From Ananas comosus (lineage: Eukaryota; Streptophyta; Magnoliopsida; Poales; Bromeliaceae): a DNA stretch of 64,000 bases. The stretch lies in assembly GCF_001540865.1 (NCBI RefSeq), contig NC_033622.1:14576797-14640796 (forward strand), in the 5' to 3' direction. The notes below the pieces were generated by a model that was not told the origin of the DNA, ran no database searches, and saw only the letters and a list, made by a program, of their open reading frames with translations. Shown here piece after piece: positions 33,001 through 44,166 of this stretch (position 1 is the stretch's first letter; the number at the start of each line of letters is the position of its first letter). The position numbers were made by a program, and so were the translations under genes.

Positions 33001-36000
33001 TTTCTTAGCTTCTCTGGTTTCCAGTTTCTTTTATGTTATGCGGATAATTGTCCTGAATAATTGTTCATTTTTGGCATTAGCAATGATGATTCTGTGGGGA
33101 TCAACCAGCATTAGAAGTAACATTTTCTGCTTAAGTTGACCGTGGGAGCATTTGCTGGAAATAGTTTTATGATCCAAAAGTATATGGAAAGTTAATACTT
33201 GCAAAAATATTTTTCTACCAGGCTGTACAGATAATATTAGCTCAATTCCTTAACAGAAGATGTGGGGTTTAGTGGTAATAGTCTGGTCATTGAATGGGTT
33301 AAATGTAATTTTTGATATCTTAAGTTTGCACTATGCTAATGGTGCTGTTTTTGAGGCAGTTTTCTGCATTTTAGTCATTAATTTTCTGCATTTTTTTTTT
33401 TCGCATTTTGTTGTATGAATAATTGTCTAACACTTAATGTAGGTTCTTCTAAGAGGCACAAGTTGTGAAGAACTAAAAAAGATTAAACATGTAGTGCAAC
33501 TGGGAACTTTCGCAGCCTATCATCTATCACGTGAGACCTCATTCCTTGCAGATGAGGGTGCTACTCTACCCAAGATTCCTTCAAGACCATTAATTTATGA
33601 TCCACAAATGCGTCAGGGTGCAGATTCTTTTGTCCCAAGGGCTTGTGATCCTAATACACATCCAACTATTGGGGGCAAAAATCTAGATGGGTCATGCAGC
33701 AAACCCTTAGAAGGCATTGATCCGTACTCAAATTCATCATCCTCGAACAAAGATCTTTTGCGGACTGGTTCTGAAGAGAAAGTGCATGATTTCTCCATTA
33801 AGCAGAGGGGTTCTAGTAATTTTTTTTACTCGTCACCTTTAAATGAGCCTCAAATTGATGCTCACACACATCGAGTTCATGCCTTGGAGAGACCAGAACA
33901 GGGAAATAACTCAGAGATTCAGTGGCATAATCGATCAGATGATGAACATAACAGGAGGATGGAACTTGATGATCAGAGATTCAGTGGCACAATCGATCAG
34001 AGGATGGAACTTGATGACTATCAGGAGTTTCCTCGTGATTACTTCTCAACTGCTGACAATCACCAGATCTTGGTTTCTTTGTCAAAAACTAATACGCAAA
34101 AGGGCACAGTTTGTGAAAGGTGGCAGCTCATTCGCATGAGGTTCTATGGTAGTTCAGATAAGCCACTTGGAAGATTTCTACGTGAAGATTTGTTTGATCA
34201 GGTAATTTCATGTTTTATGAAGTGTGCTTTTTTCCAACAAAGTTATAACATTTCCATATCTGATATATATTCCTGCTTGTTATCAGGCATCTTGCTGTCC
34301 ATCTTGTAAGGAACCAGCTGTTGCTCATGTTAGGTGTTATACTCATCAGCTAGGCAGCCTAATTATTAGGGTGAGGCAACTTCCCCAATCAGAGAAGTTG
34401 CCTGGTGAGCATGATGGAAGGATATGGATGTGGCATAGATGCCTCAAATGTAAACTTGAGAACGGGGTCCCACCTACGACACGGAGAGTAGTCATGTCTG
34501 ATGCTGCATGGGGGCTCTCTTTCGGAAAATTCCTGGAGCTAAGCTTTTCAAATCATGCAACAGCCAACCGAGTTGCTAGTTGCGGTCATTCTCTTCAAAG
34601 AGAGTGCCTACGTTTTTATGGGTATGTGATTGCTTCGAAAAAGAAAAAAGAAGATACTCTCTTTTCCTCAAAAATGGCTTCATAGGATTTTAATTAAGAT
34701 TTTCTTTTATTGTATATTCTGGCAGGTTTGGAAGGATGGTTGCTTTCTTTTACTATTCTCCTGTAGACATTCTATCTGTTTATTTACCACCTTTGTTGCT
34801 GAATTTCACTTGCCAGAATTCGCAAGAGTGGATGAGAAGAGAGGCAGAAGAGGTATGCTGTCGAATATCTTTTAGGCTAGACGTAAGGAGCCCCATTCTT
34901 CCCACCTAAATAAAAAACAAACAAACGGCAGGGATGCCACCAGGATGGGTCATTTATGAACAGTTCCCCGAGTACTATTCTTATGGTTTTTAATCTTGAA
35001 CTAACTTGTTATTGGGCTTCACAAAACCTTATTAGAAGCAGCAGTTTTGGTAAACTTTTGATGGGGCCAAGTTAGATGTTCCTTGGCATGATATTTCGTA
35101 TTTTTTATGGGCGGAAACCATTGCTTCTGATGGAACCTAATTGAAATCAAATTAAATGTTAGTTGGAGCATTTATTGCTTCTGAGGGAGCCTAATTGAAA
35201 TCAAATAAAATGTTAGTTGGTGCATTTAATCTAAAATATATAATTTTAGCCAGCTATATCTGAAAAAATTGAAGTTGACGGGGCCATTTTGTAATACCCT
35301 TACATTTTCATCTTTATTAAGAACCCATTTTGATTCTGTTTTCAGGTAGAACTCTACGCTATGAAGTGTAGTTTGAGTAGTGCTATTATTGATTGATAGA
35401 AGCACTATACTTGAATCCAGCCAATAGCTTCACTCTGCCGTGGAGGCAGAAGCTCCTGTTCGCAGAAGCTTCGAACCGGTGCTTTTGCTTGTGGTGCTCA
35501 GAATCTCAATTTAGATTCATGCTGCAGCAGAAGTTCCGGCCTCCAAGTGCTTGAGTAGAAGGGGCTGCTGCTGAAAGCAGAAGTGGGGCCAAACTGTCAT
35601 CAAGCCCTGTTCTCTTTCACGACTCCCGAGTTTCTGTTAATATCAGTGCACTAGTCAATTTCTGCATATGTGCTTTCATTAGATAAGTTAATTTCTACAT
35701 ACATACATTCATTAGATATCCAAGAGATTGGAATGCTTGCATGCTGAGGTCTCTGCTGTGCTTCATCGCTTTGAAAGAAATCTATCAACTTCTGAGGATG
35801 TACCTTTAAAGATGGGCATTTATAGACACATTAATGAGCTGAAGGATATGCTAAAAATGGAGAAAAATGACTATGATGTAAGCACCATCTTGTATTTGTT
35901 TTCTTGAATTTTTTTTTGTTATTCTTTGTAAATCTTGCACTTCATTCTCTTACATCTCCTTTGTTTTGATAGGTCTTGTTGCAACCACTGACATCAGAAA

Positions 36001-38371
36001 ATATTCAGCCCTCCCAAGTATCTGTTGAGATTTTAAAGCTTAATCGTTTGAGACGTGACCTCCTCTTTGATGCTTACATGTGGGATTGGAATCTATGCTC
36101 TATAGATTCACACTCTAAAGGTAACGATTATACTAGCAAAGATAATCCACTACCTATAGACAAGAAGCTAACAGAGTGGAAGTTTGGGGAGTCCCGTAAA
36201 GATGCGAGCCTTGCAAACCTGCCTGAAGAAAACATAACGAAGTCCTCAAGCCTGTCAGCAAGTCTGAGGAAATCAAGTCTATCTGAGCATCAAGAGGAAG
36301 TAAATTCACAAGTTTTAGAGTGTAATTCCAGCAACGCCGTTGAAATGGACTTGCCAATTGAGTCCGTTGAGAGTTATGTGGGCCAAGCTGGCCTCAATAA
36401 TGAGCGACCGCACATTGCTGAACCGATCACTGTTTCAACATCTTTGGAGAAGCTCCCTTCAAATTTGTCAGAGAAGATAGATTTGGCGTGGACTGGTTCA
36501 GGGCGGTTGGGAATGGACTCACCAAAAGGTAGTCCTGTAGATGATTCTGTTAGATCTCTTAAATTGATTGATAACCCACAATTCAGTAAGGTAATATCTC
36601 CTGTTCGAGTTTATTCGTTCGATTCTGCTACAAGACTGCGGCATAGAGTACACGCCGGATTATCACCCCCTTTGCATTTGTCTTCTCTGAAGTTAGTTGA
36701 TTCTTGTGGGAAATTTCTACAGCCAAACATGCGAAGAGCCTATTCTCAAAGGGCTCCCATGGGACTAGAAAGACTGAATATACCTTGTATTCAAAGACCT
36801 GTATACATCTCATCACCATGTCATATGAACAGTGATGGGGCTCGACTTCTACTACCTCAAATCAGTTCTGATGAAAATGTTTATGTTGCGGTCTATGATG
36901 ATGAGCCCACCAGCATAGTATCCTATGCTTTGGCATCCAAAGAATATGCTAGCTTCCTTGCTCGACCACCTGATTTGTCCGAGGATCAACAGTCTCAACC
37001 TTTTAGATTTTCTTTTGATGATGAATTTTCAGATCCTGCCGAGAAAACAAAGTTCTCCGTGACGTGCTATTTTGCGAGACAGTTTGACATACTTAGGAAA
37101 AGATGCTGCCCAAACATGATGGATTATATAGCTTCCTTAAGCCGCTGCAGGAGATGGGGTGCTCAAGGTGGTAAAAGCAGTGCTTATTTTTTCAAGACAT
37201 TTGATGAGAGATTTATTGTAAAACAAGTCACCAAAACGGAGTTAGACTCTTTTGAGCAATTTGCTTCCAAGTACTTCAAGCATTTGGAAGATTCATTTTC
37301 TTCTGGAAACCCAACCTGCCTGGCTAAAGTTGTCGGCGTTTATCAGGTTTACCTTCTGCTATATTTAATGCTGAACTTGTTTAGTTGTAGGTTTAACAGT
37401 ATAACATATATTATACTAATTTTTTCTCTGTGGCATTAGGTTGGTGTCAAGAGTGTAAAAGGAGGGCGGGAATGGAAGATTGATTTTATTGTGATGGAAA
37501 ATCTTTTCTTTAGTAGGAAGATATCGAGGGTCTATGATCTAAAAGGGTCATTGCGGTCCCGCTATAATCCTGATACTTCTGGTGACAACAAAGTTCTCTT
37601 GGATCTGAATCTGTTAGAGGCGCTTAGCACAAAGCCTATATTTGTGGGCAGCAGAGCGAAGAAGAGATTGGAAAGAGCTGTGTGGAATGATACATCCTTT
37701 CTTGCGGTATGCAAACCCTTCTGAACTCACGCTACTCATCTAAAAATGTTTTCACAGATTTCTTTTCCTTTTCTTTTTTTTTTTTTTTGAGGCCTCTTAT
37801 GTTTGACCTTCTTTCTACTTAAAACGTTACTTTTTCAAGTTCCAATCATTCGTCCCCTAGACTAATGAAATTTTCTTGGTGTCATTCAAATGATACTGTT
37901 GATAAAGGTCTTTTGGGTTTTGACGTCAGTTGTTTCCTTTGTTCTTATATTGTAACCACTAACCTTCCATCATTTCCATGTTCACCCTGAAATTGATACG
38001 TTAATGCTATTTTACATGTTTTATATTTTCCAGATTAATTGTAACACAAGTTTTACATATCATAACAAGAAAAGAAAGTAATTCCTTGATAGTGCCTCTG
38101 GATTTTATGGTTGCAGTCTATTGGTGTCATGGACTACTCACTCCTGGTCGGCATCGACGACGAAAAGAAGGAGCTTGTTATCGGAATCATCGATTACATG
38201 CGACAGTATACATGGGACAAGCAATTAGAAACATGGGTAAAGGCCGCGGGCATCCTCGGTGGCCCGAAAAATACATCCCCAACAGTTATATCCCCGATGC
38301 AGTACAAGAGAAGGTTCCGGAAAGCCATGTCACAATATTTCCTTCCCGTTCCTGACGAGTGCTCTCCTTGA
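30044..38371 (+). CDS. FAB1C: 1-phosphatidylinositol-3-phosphate 5-kinase, FAB1C-type
   Basis: Makes PI(3,5)P2 from PI3P on endosome/vacuole membranes. Eleven coding exons join in frame: 30044-30429, 30528-31286, 31413-31566, 31657-31995, 33443-34201, 34287-34621, 34726-34852, 35716-35877, 35973-37346, 37440-37706, 38117-38371. The product is 1638 residues, close to the remembered size of Arabidopsis FAB1C. Start ATG 30044 (MFRRVRSC). Residues 24-67 hold eight cysteines spaced CX2C-X12-CX2C-X4-CX2C-X12-CX2C, the zinc ligands of a FYVE-like finger lacking WxxD and the RRHHCR patch. About 425-660 is the CCT/TCP1-like domain ([24 protein letters not shown]). About 795-950 is the conserved Cys-rich region. 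About 1365-1638 is the PIP-kinase domain: ATP-binding lysine K1424 in [18 protein letters not shown] from 1497, MDYSLL from 1559 and [12 protein letters not shown]. All catalytic motifs look intact. Intron 4 is 1.45 kb. Possible non-coding 5' leader from about 29340. Confidence 0.93.
33915..34020 (+). repeat. Coding tandem duplication in FAB1 exon 5
   Basis: The phrase GATTCAGTGGCA(T/C)AATCGATCAG, followed by AGGATGGAACTTGATGA, occurs twice in succession in different lengths, encoding repeated RMELDD motifs (NRRMELDDQ, then DQRMELDDY). It keeps the reading frame and lies in the variable linker, not a catalytic domain. Confidence 0.75.
35121..35228 (+). repeat. 54-bp tandem duplication in FAB1 intron
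   Basis: Two consecutive 54-bp units (35121-35174 and 35175-35228) both begin TTGCTTCTGA and differ at about five positions. Confidence 0.8.
35380..35610. mobile_element. Possible MITE remnant in FAB1 intron
   Basis: Rich in GCAGAAGC / GCTTCTGC-like palindromic words and ending in GCAGAAGTGGGGCCAAACTG, a style seen at the ends of some plant hAT-type MITEs. Termini and target duplication are not clear. Confidence 0.3.
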
Positions 38372-39835
38372 GGCCCTATTAAAGGGATTTTTCCCATCCG
38401 GCGTGCAGAGAGGGGAGCTTGAGAGGAGGTGAAGGAAGAGAAATAGACTTCTGTTGTTTCATGATTAGTTCTACCATTTGAATCGTCATCCTAAAAATAT
38501 GCTGCAGAAGGATCAAGCTCTCTGTGGACATACAGAAATGCAGTGTCCAGACGCTATCTGGTAGGGTTTCGATCCGTACACATTCTTTTTTTTCTGTGGG
38601 ACGGTCAACATTTACCGGCAAAGAAAGGTGAAATTCTTTGATGTAATTTGGCCATTACAATATATATTGTCCATAGATAATCGCCTTCCCTGTTGATTCG
38701 CCTTGTTAATTCTTTGAAGGTAATTACGAGACTTTTATGTCCAATCACTCGCCCGGTTAATTTTTAATCCTCTCTCACTTCTAGTACTCTTCAAAGTCCG
38801 AACTCTCTCTCTGTTTTTTTGGAGCAGAAAACTTGTTAGTTTCTGCCGTCAAATGCTATTGCTTGTCATGATTAGTTATGGAACAAACACCGAAATCATG
38901 AACTTCAACATTTCAGGTTGTAGTTTGTTGTAACAGGAGCTGATATTTTTTAGCCATTCTACATTTCTGATAATCTTTGATTATTACTAGAAGTCTCGAG
39001 TTCTGACATGCGAGCTCTCGACGGTAATCATACAGTTGCAAAGGAACTGCATGCTAGATTGCAGTTTTGAATCGTCGATATATTGTAGCTAATATGGAAT
39101 GCTGCGTTTATAGATGGTTGATGCCATGCGTTGGCATGTACAAATAATTCATGCATCTTCAAAATATCGCATTAGGCACAATGCAAGAATTAGCTTTGTA
39201 TTTGTGACACCAAGTAATTTTTCATCCTCTCTCCTTTTGTTTCTTCATACAACAGGGAATTGCTTAGTGTTTGTTTTTAGGCACTTAAATAAGTACTAGG
39301 CATTTCTTTGTATCATTCTGTACGGGTGCGAGACTGATGCCTGGGCCCCACGCATGTGCGGCAAAGCAGGGCGAGCAATAAAAGCGTATGTGGAATCGTG
39401 GATCCAACCCAAAGCGCTCCAACCCATTTCAAAAATTTGGAGCACAAATTAAAGAAAGGGGGAAAAAAAAAAAAAGAAGAAAGAGAAAAAAAGAAAAGGA
39501 GCGGTATCACTTCCCAAATAAAGCCGAGGGAGAGGACGAAATATAAAAAAAACCAATAAAGGCGACGCTTATCGCCATCCCACGCCAGCGATCCGCGTGC
39601 TCCCAGATTCCACCAATCCTTACTCTCCGATCTCTCTCGTGCTGCATCATCTCGACCGCCCGTTGACATACCAATACGAACACCTCCCTCCCCTTTATTT
39701 ATCCTCTCGCATTTCTGTGTTTTTTTTTTTCCCCCCTTTTTTATCTTAATATAATAATAACTTTCCCTTTTTATTTCTTCTCCTCTTCACCCCCCATTCT
39801 CCGATCCATCTCCCAACCCCACCGTTTCAAATCCT

Positions 39836-39876
<41 letters not shown>

Positions 39877-39900
39877 TACGCAAAAGGAGCTTAGCTTCAT
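38372..39900. other. FAB1 3' region and HMGA promoter
   Basis: About 38372-38690 is probably the FAB1 3' UTR, ending near AT-rich sequence. 39300-39900 becomes mixed in composition, with a CCAAT-type motif near 39552, a TATA-like TTAATATAATAA near 39745 and a (CT)n tract at 39840-39873 just before the HMGA start codon. No additional gene is evident between. Confidence 0.45.
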
Positions 39901-39902
39901 CC

Positions 39903-40614
39903 ATGGCTACAGAAGAAGTGAGCAAGCCCCCCTCTCTTCCTCCGTATCCTGAGGTAACTAGTAGAAACTCTCTCTCTCTCTCTCTCTTTCTCTCTCTGTG
40001 CGTGTGTGTGTTTTCTTTTGTCCTGAGATTGCAAACCCTAATTTTGGTAAATTTGGTTAATTTTGGTGTGGTGGTGGGTGGTGGGGGTGGGGGAGTAGAT
40101 GATCATGGCGGCGATAGCGGCGCTGAACGAGACGAACGGGTCGAACAAGTCGGCGATCGCCAAGTACATCGAGTCCAAGTACGGGGGGGAGCTCCCGGAG
40201 TCGCACGCCTCGCTCCTCACGGCGCACCTTGCGCGCATGAAGGAGAGCGGCGACCTCCTCTTCCTCAAGAACAACTACCTCCGCCCCGGCGTCGACACCC
40301 CACCCAAACGCGGCCGCGGCCGCCCTCCCAAGCCCAAGGTCCCCGGCTCCGCCCCCGCCCCTGCCGCCGCCGCAGCCGCCGCCGCCTCGCCGCGCCCCCG
40401 CGGCCGCCCCCCCAAGCCCAGGGACCCCCTCGCCGCCGCCGCCGCCCGGGCCGCCGCCGGGATGCCAAGGCCCCGCGGCCGCCCCCCCAAGAAGGCCCGC
40501 GCCGCCGATGTCTCCGCCGTCCCCGCCGCCGCCGCCGCCGCCGCGCCGGGCGGTAAGCGGGGCCGGGGGAGGCCCCCGAAGGTGAAGCCCGCGGTCGCCA
40601 CTGACGAACAGTGA
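39903..40614 (+). CDS. HMGA: HMGA / HMG-Y-like protein (H15 domain + four AT-hooks)
   Basis: Nuclear architectural protein that bends and loosens AT-rich chromatin at promoters. Exon 1 is 39903-39953 (MATEEVSKPPSLPPYPE), the intron is 39954-40098 and exon 2 is 40099-40614, in phase 0. The product is 188 residues. About 13-81 form a linker-histone-like (H15) domain (PYPEMIMAAIAALNETNGSN, then KSAIAKYIESKYG). Four AT-hooks follow: RGRGRPPK near 88, RPRGRPPK near 116, RPRGRPPK near 141 and RGRGRPPK near 171. They are separated by alanine-rich spacers, as in plant HMGA. The intron ends in a strikingly G-rich stretch instead of a pyrimidine tract, so the acceptor is unusual even though it joins two conserved segments exactly. 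The long 5' leader contains a CT microsatellite. Confidence 0.92.
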
Positions 40615-43600
40615 CGATGGGGGCGGGTGGCTTGGTTAGGGAAGGTGGTTAAACCCTAATTATTAATCCTTTCAATCTTATCGTCCTTCTTATCCTTCTC
40701 CTTGTTGTTGTTGTTGTTGTTGTTGCTGTTTAGTTGTTCCTTTTTTTTTCGTTTTTCTTCTTATTTATCTCCCTCTCTCTCTCTCTCTCTCTGTTTAGAT
40801 TCTCTCTAATTGTTGGATGGCGTAGGATGCAAGTGGTGGGGGTGTTGTTGTACTCTAGCTTTAGATGATGATGATGATGCATGTATGTACATTATCCGAA
40901 ACCCTAAGCTGACCCTTCTATTGAAAGCGACCGAATTAATTAATTATTGACCCCTCCTCTTGTTGTTTGACTTCTTGTTTGCTTTGAAACATGGGTCTAG
41001 TACGCTGTACTTGTGTGATAATTGCTCCCTTTTCCATTTTTGTAGTGAGCAACATGATATGTGTTTTCTTTGCTTGGAGGCCTATATTTAATTTGATTGT
41101 GATGCATGCTTGCATTTGTGTTCTATAACAATGTGCTGGTATTGTTATTATGTACGTAAAAAAAAAAAAAAAAAATTACTGCTCACAATTGTGTGTGGTG
41201 TGTGGAATTTAGCTGTAAATGATTATGCTTTCATGAGCGTGTAAACATGTATTACAAGGTATGGTGCCTTTGATTATACATTCGTGTAAGTTTGTAGTCG
41301 CTACAAGAGCAAATTTTACACGTTGTGTGTGGACTGGAAAAGCGGGGCCATTATGAAATTGTTTTGCAGTGTTTAGGGTTTTTTTTCCCCCTTTTCGTGT
41401 GCGTGTGTTTGGCAGGGCCGAGGGCGGGAGTAGGGTTGTAAGGGAAGATTGGATTTCTCTTTATAGGAGGGTCGACTTGGTATTACATAGTTGTTTGCGT
41501 TGATTGTAGATGTATCGAAGGTATTGTTTGATTGGACATACCAGATAATGTGATTGAGTACTGGGCTAGAAGATTAAGGAAGAGTTTATTTAGCAAGGAT
41601 TTAGGATAAGCGTTACTTGGGAGAAGTATACTCAATCTTTCTTTTTGTAAATCAAGGCATCAGGAAAGATTAGTCTAATCTTTGTTAGGTGAGATTCATT
41701 AGGTAGAAGACAAATTAGCTTGTGTTTAACAATTGCAGCTTGCTGAAGGCCAATTAGCTTGTTTAACAATTGTAGCTTATTAAAACAAGTCCAAATGGGA
41801 GCTAGTTATTCTATCAAGAAATCTTTTTTTCTACACCTGTTTTAGGTTTCTATTTTTTTATTTATCAGATGTGAAACTTCTTTTGAAAACCATTCTGTTC
41901 CTTAGTACAATTTGGCACCTCTCTTGTTTAGACTTTAGAGTGGGCCTGGTTCTGTGATCACTAGAACGTGTACTCCTGGATAGTGCCTTGTTCTGTTTCA
42001 AGTATGTATCAATTTTTTTCCCCTTTTTTTCTGGGTAAAGTTTGCTGGTCGCTATTGTTGAGATAATGTGCTTACTCCTGGTTATTTTGACTAATTAAAT
42101 TCGGAAGTGAAAGCTTTGTGCTTATGGGTTCCACATTTGGTTTGTGTACCACCTACCAATTTTTCTCGGTTGTTTCTAGGCTCATGAAGACCCCATGAAT
42201 ATTTATTAACCAGTTATTTTGCAAGGTTGGTAATTATTTTTCTTGTACTTATAGCTAGATATTATTGGATCACCCTTTGTTACGTACGTGTCGGTGTCGA
42301 TGTGGCTTATCTGTTTTGGCAGAGGTGGAGGTGCATAGTTGAAAGTCAGAGTTCATTTATTCTCGCCTGTTTGGATTGAAAACATGTTTGATCTGAATAA
42401 GGAATTTTACCTGCTAGACTTGGAGCTGATATAAAGGTGTATCTCTTTTTCTGGTGTCAGTTGCAGTTTTTTTTTTTGAAAATTTATGAGGGAGAAAAGG
42501 ATCAAACTCTGAGGCTCAGTGGTAGAGAGACTTGAGAGAATGTTCATCTGGACAAGTTTTTTTAGTTTCCTCTTTGTCCTCGAGTCTTTTCAGCAGTCCA
42601 TGTGATGTGCGTGTTGTTGGCATGTTTGTCTGAGTTATTTCGGAATGTGTAGTGTGGAGTTCTTTTAGTTGAGGCGTAGATGTACAGCGAACGTGTTCTT
42701 ATCTGCAGTGTAAGAATTGAAATGATGCTTAAATATGTGTTCTTTCATTTTCACCAAATAATGTATGACTATTCATGGTTAGTTCTTTCCTTTTCATTTT
42801 CGGAGGACCGTCTTAATTTGTTGACTCTAGTAGAACATCTGCTGTACTTGCAGAGGTCAAAAGATGCATTAATGCATCTTCACTCTTTACAGTATAAGAT
42901 GGTTGCTTATCTTTGGCAAGTGTAGGATGTGAATGTGTTCATTGTGCGTTTTTATTACAATTATTATTATTATCTTTTGATCTAGTTACGTGGTCTGTTT
43001 AACAACAGTTTTATCCCAAAACTAATCCATTTATATTGAATAGCAGCGTGGGGAAAGCAGTCATAGAGGGCCTTAACAGCCCAGTTGTTTTAGTGGAGCT
43101 TTTGAAATAAGCGCAAGAACTTTTAATTAGTATTAGAGGAAAATCTCTTTTAAAACATGATGTATCAGCTAACTGATGTCGCATCAAAAAAAATATCGTT
43201 TTACAAATTCAACGAAGAAAATAGATTGCAAAAATGGTACGTTTCAGATTGTTTTATATTGTATGTTTTTGCCCATTATTATGTAAATTGCAACGTTGAA
43301 GCGTAAATTTTGGGAACATGTAACTAATTATGATACTCTTTTGATAATGAAAATTTACATATAATCTCTCAATTGAATAGAAAATCTGTACTGGCAATAG
43401 GAAAAACTGTATTTAGTCTCTAATACTGGGAATTTATAAATTTGCAAAAGTTAAATACAGATCTTAATTATTACTGGCTTCGTTTCCTTTGGAAACAAAA
43501 AAAAAGAAAAGAAAAAAAAGAGATATTAGCCTTTGTTTGAGAGATTATTACACGAAGATTATATTAGGCAAGGTGAGAAAATACGATAATTTATTTTTAT

Positions 43601-43860
43601 AAATAATATCAGACCTGTATATCACAATAAATAGAGTAAAATATAATATAAATTTACACACAATTTGCAGCTCCTTCTTACTTAAGAGGCATTTGATTAA
43701 TAAATTTAAGATTGGACTGCAAATTAAGTTTAATAAGAATAGAAATATTGATCTTACGTACTCCTGAGCTTAAATTCTCGAAAACAAATTGTATTTATAA
43801 TTGTCCTAACTCATCTATTTTAGAAGGGCCCGCAATTTTGTCTACAAATAAATAGATGGT
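40615..43860. other. HMGA 3' region and intergenic DNA
   Basis: The first several hundred bases probably hold the HMGA 3' UTR, with GTT and CT microsatellites (about 40700-40793) and an A16-type tract near 41159. At 41711-41780 a segment of about 35 bp around AATTAGCTTGT...TTTAACAATTG is tandemly repeated. The remaining 2 kb is T-rich but has no recognisable exon. Confidence 0.4.
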
Positions 43861-43899
43861 AAATATGATGTTAAACAAAACTATAGTTTCCCGAGTCGA

Positions 43900-44128
43900 A
43901 ACTGCAAATAGGCCTCTTACCATGGCCGGGCCCACTGAAATGCGCGCCAACGACAACTCCGAGGAGGATCTGGAGACTGGAGACTGGAGAGCGCGTTAAG
44001 GACGAGCCACGGGTCAACGACTCCCAGTTTTTCACCCACACTCCCCCCCACCCCCTTTTCCCTTCCCCCATAACCCCATCATTCCCCTCTCTCCTTCCAC
44101 TTCTAAATCTAATTCCCCAAAACCCTAA

Positions 44129-44165
<37 letters not shown>

Positions 44166-44166
44166 A
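43900..44166 (+). promoter_or_regulatory. Putative PUX2 promoter and leader
   Basis: Contains GGGCCCAC near 43928, a site-II/TCP-like element, then a C-rich region and a (CT)n tract (about 44132-44162) ending just before the ATG. No TATA box is obvious, in line with a housekeeping promoter. Confidence 0.4.

Noticed and set aside
40265..40601. Minus-strand frames over HMGA exon 2
   Set aside because: Pro/Ala/Gly-rich antisense shadows of AT-hook codons.
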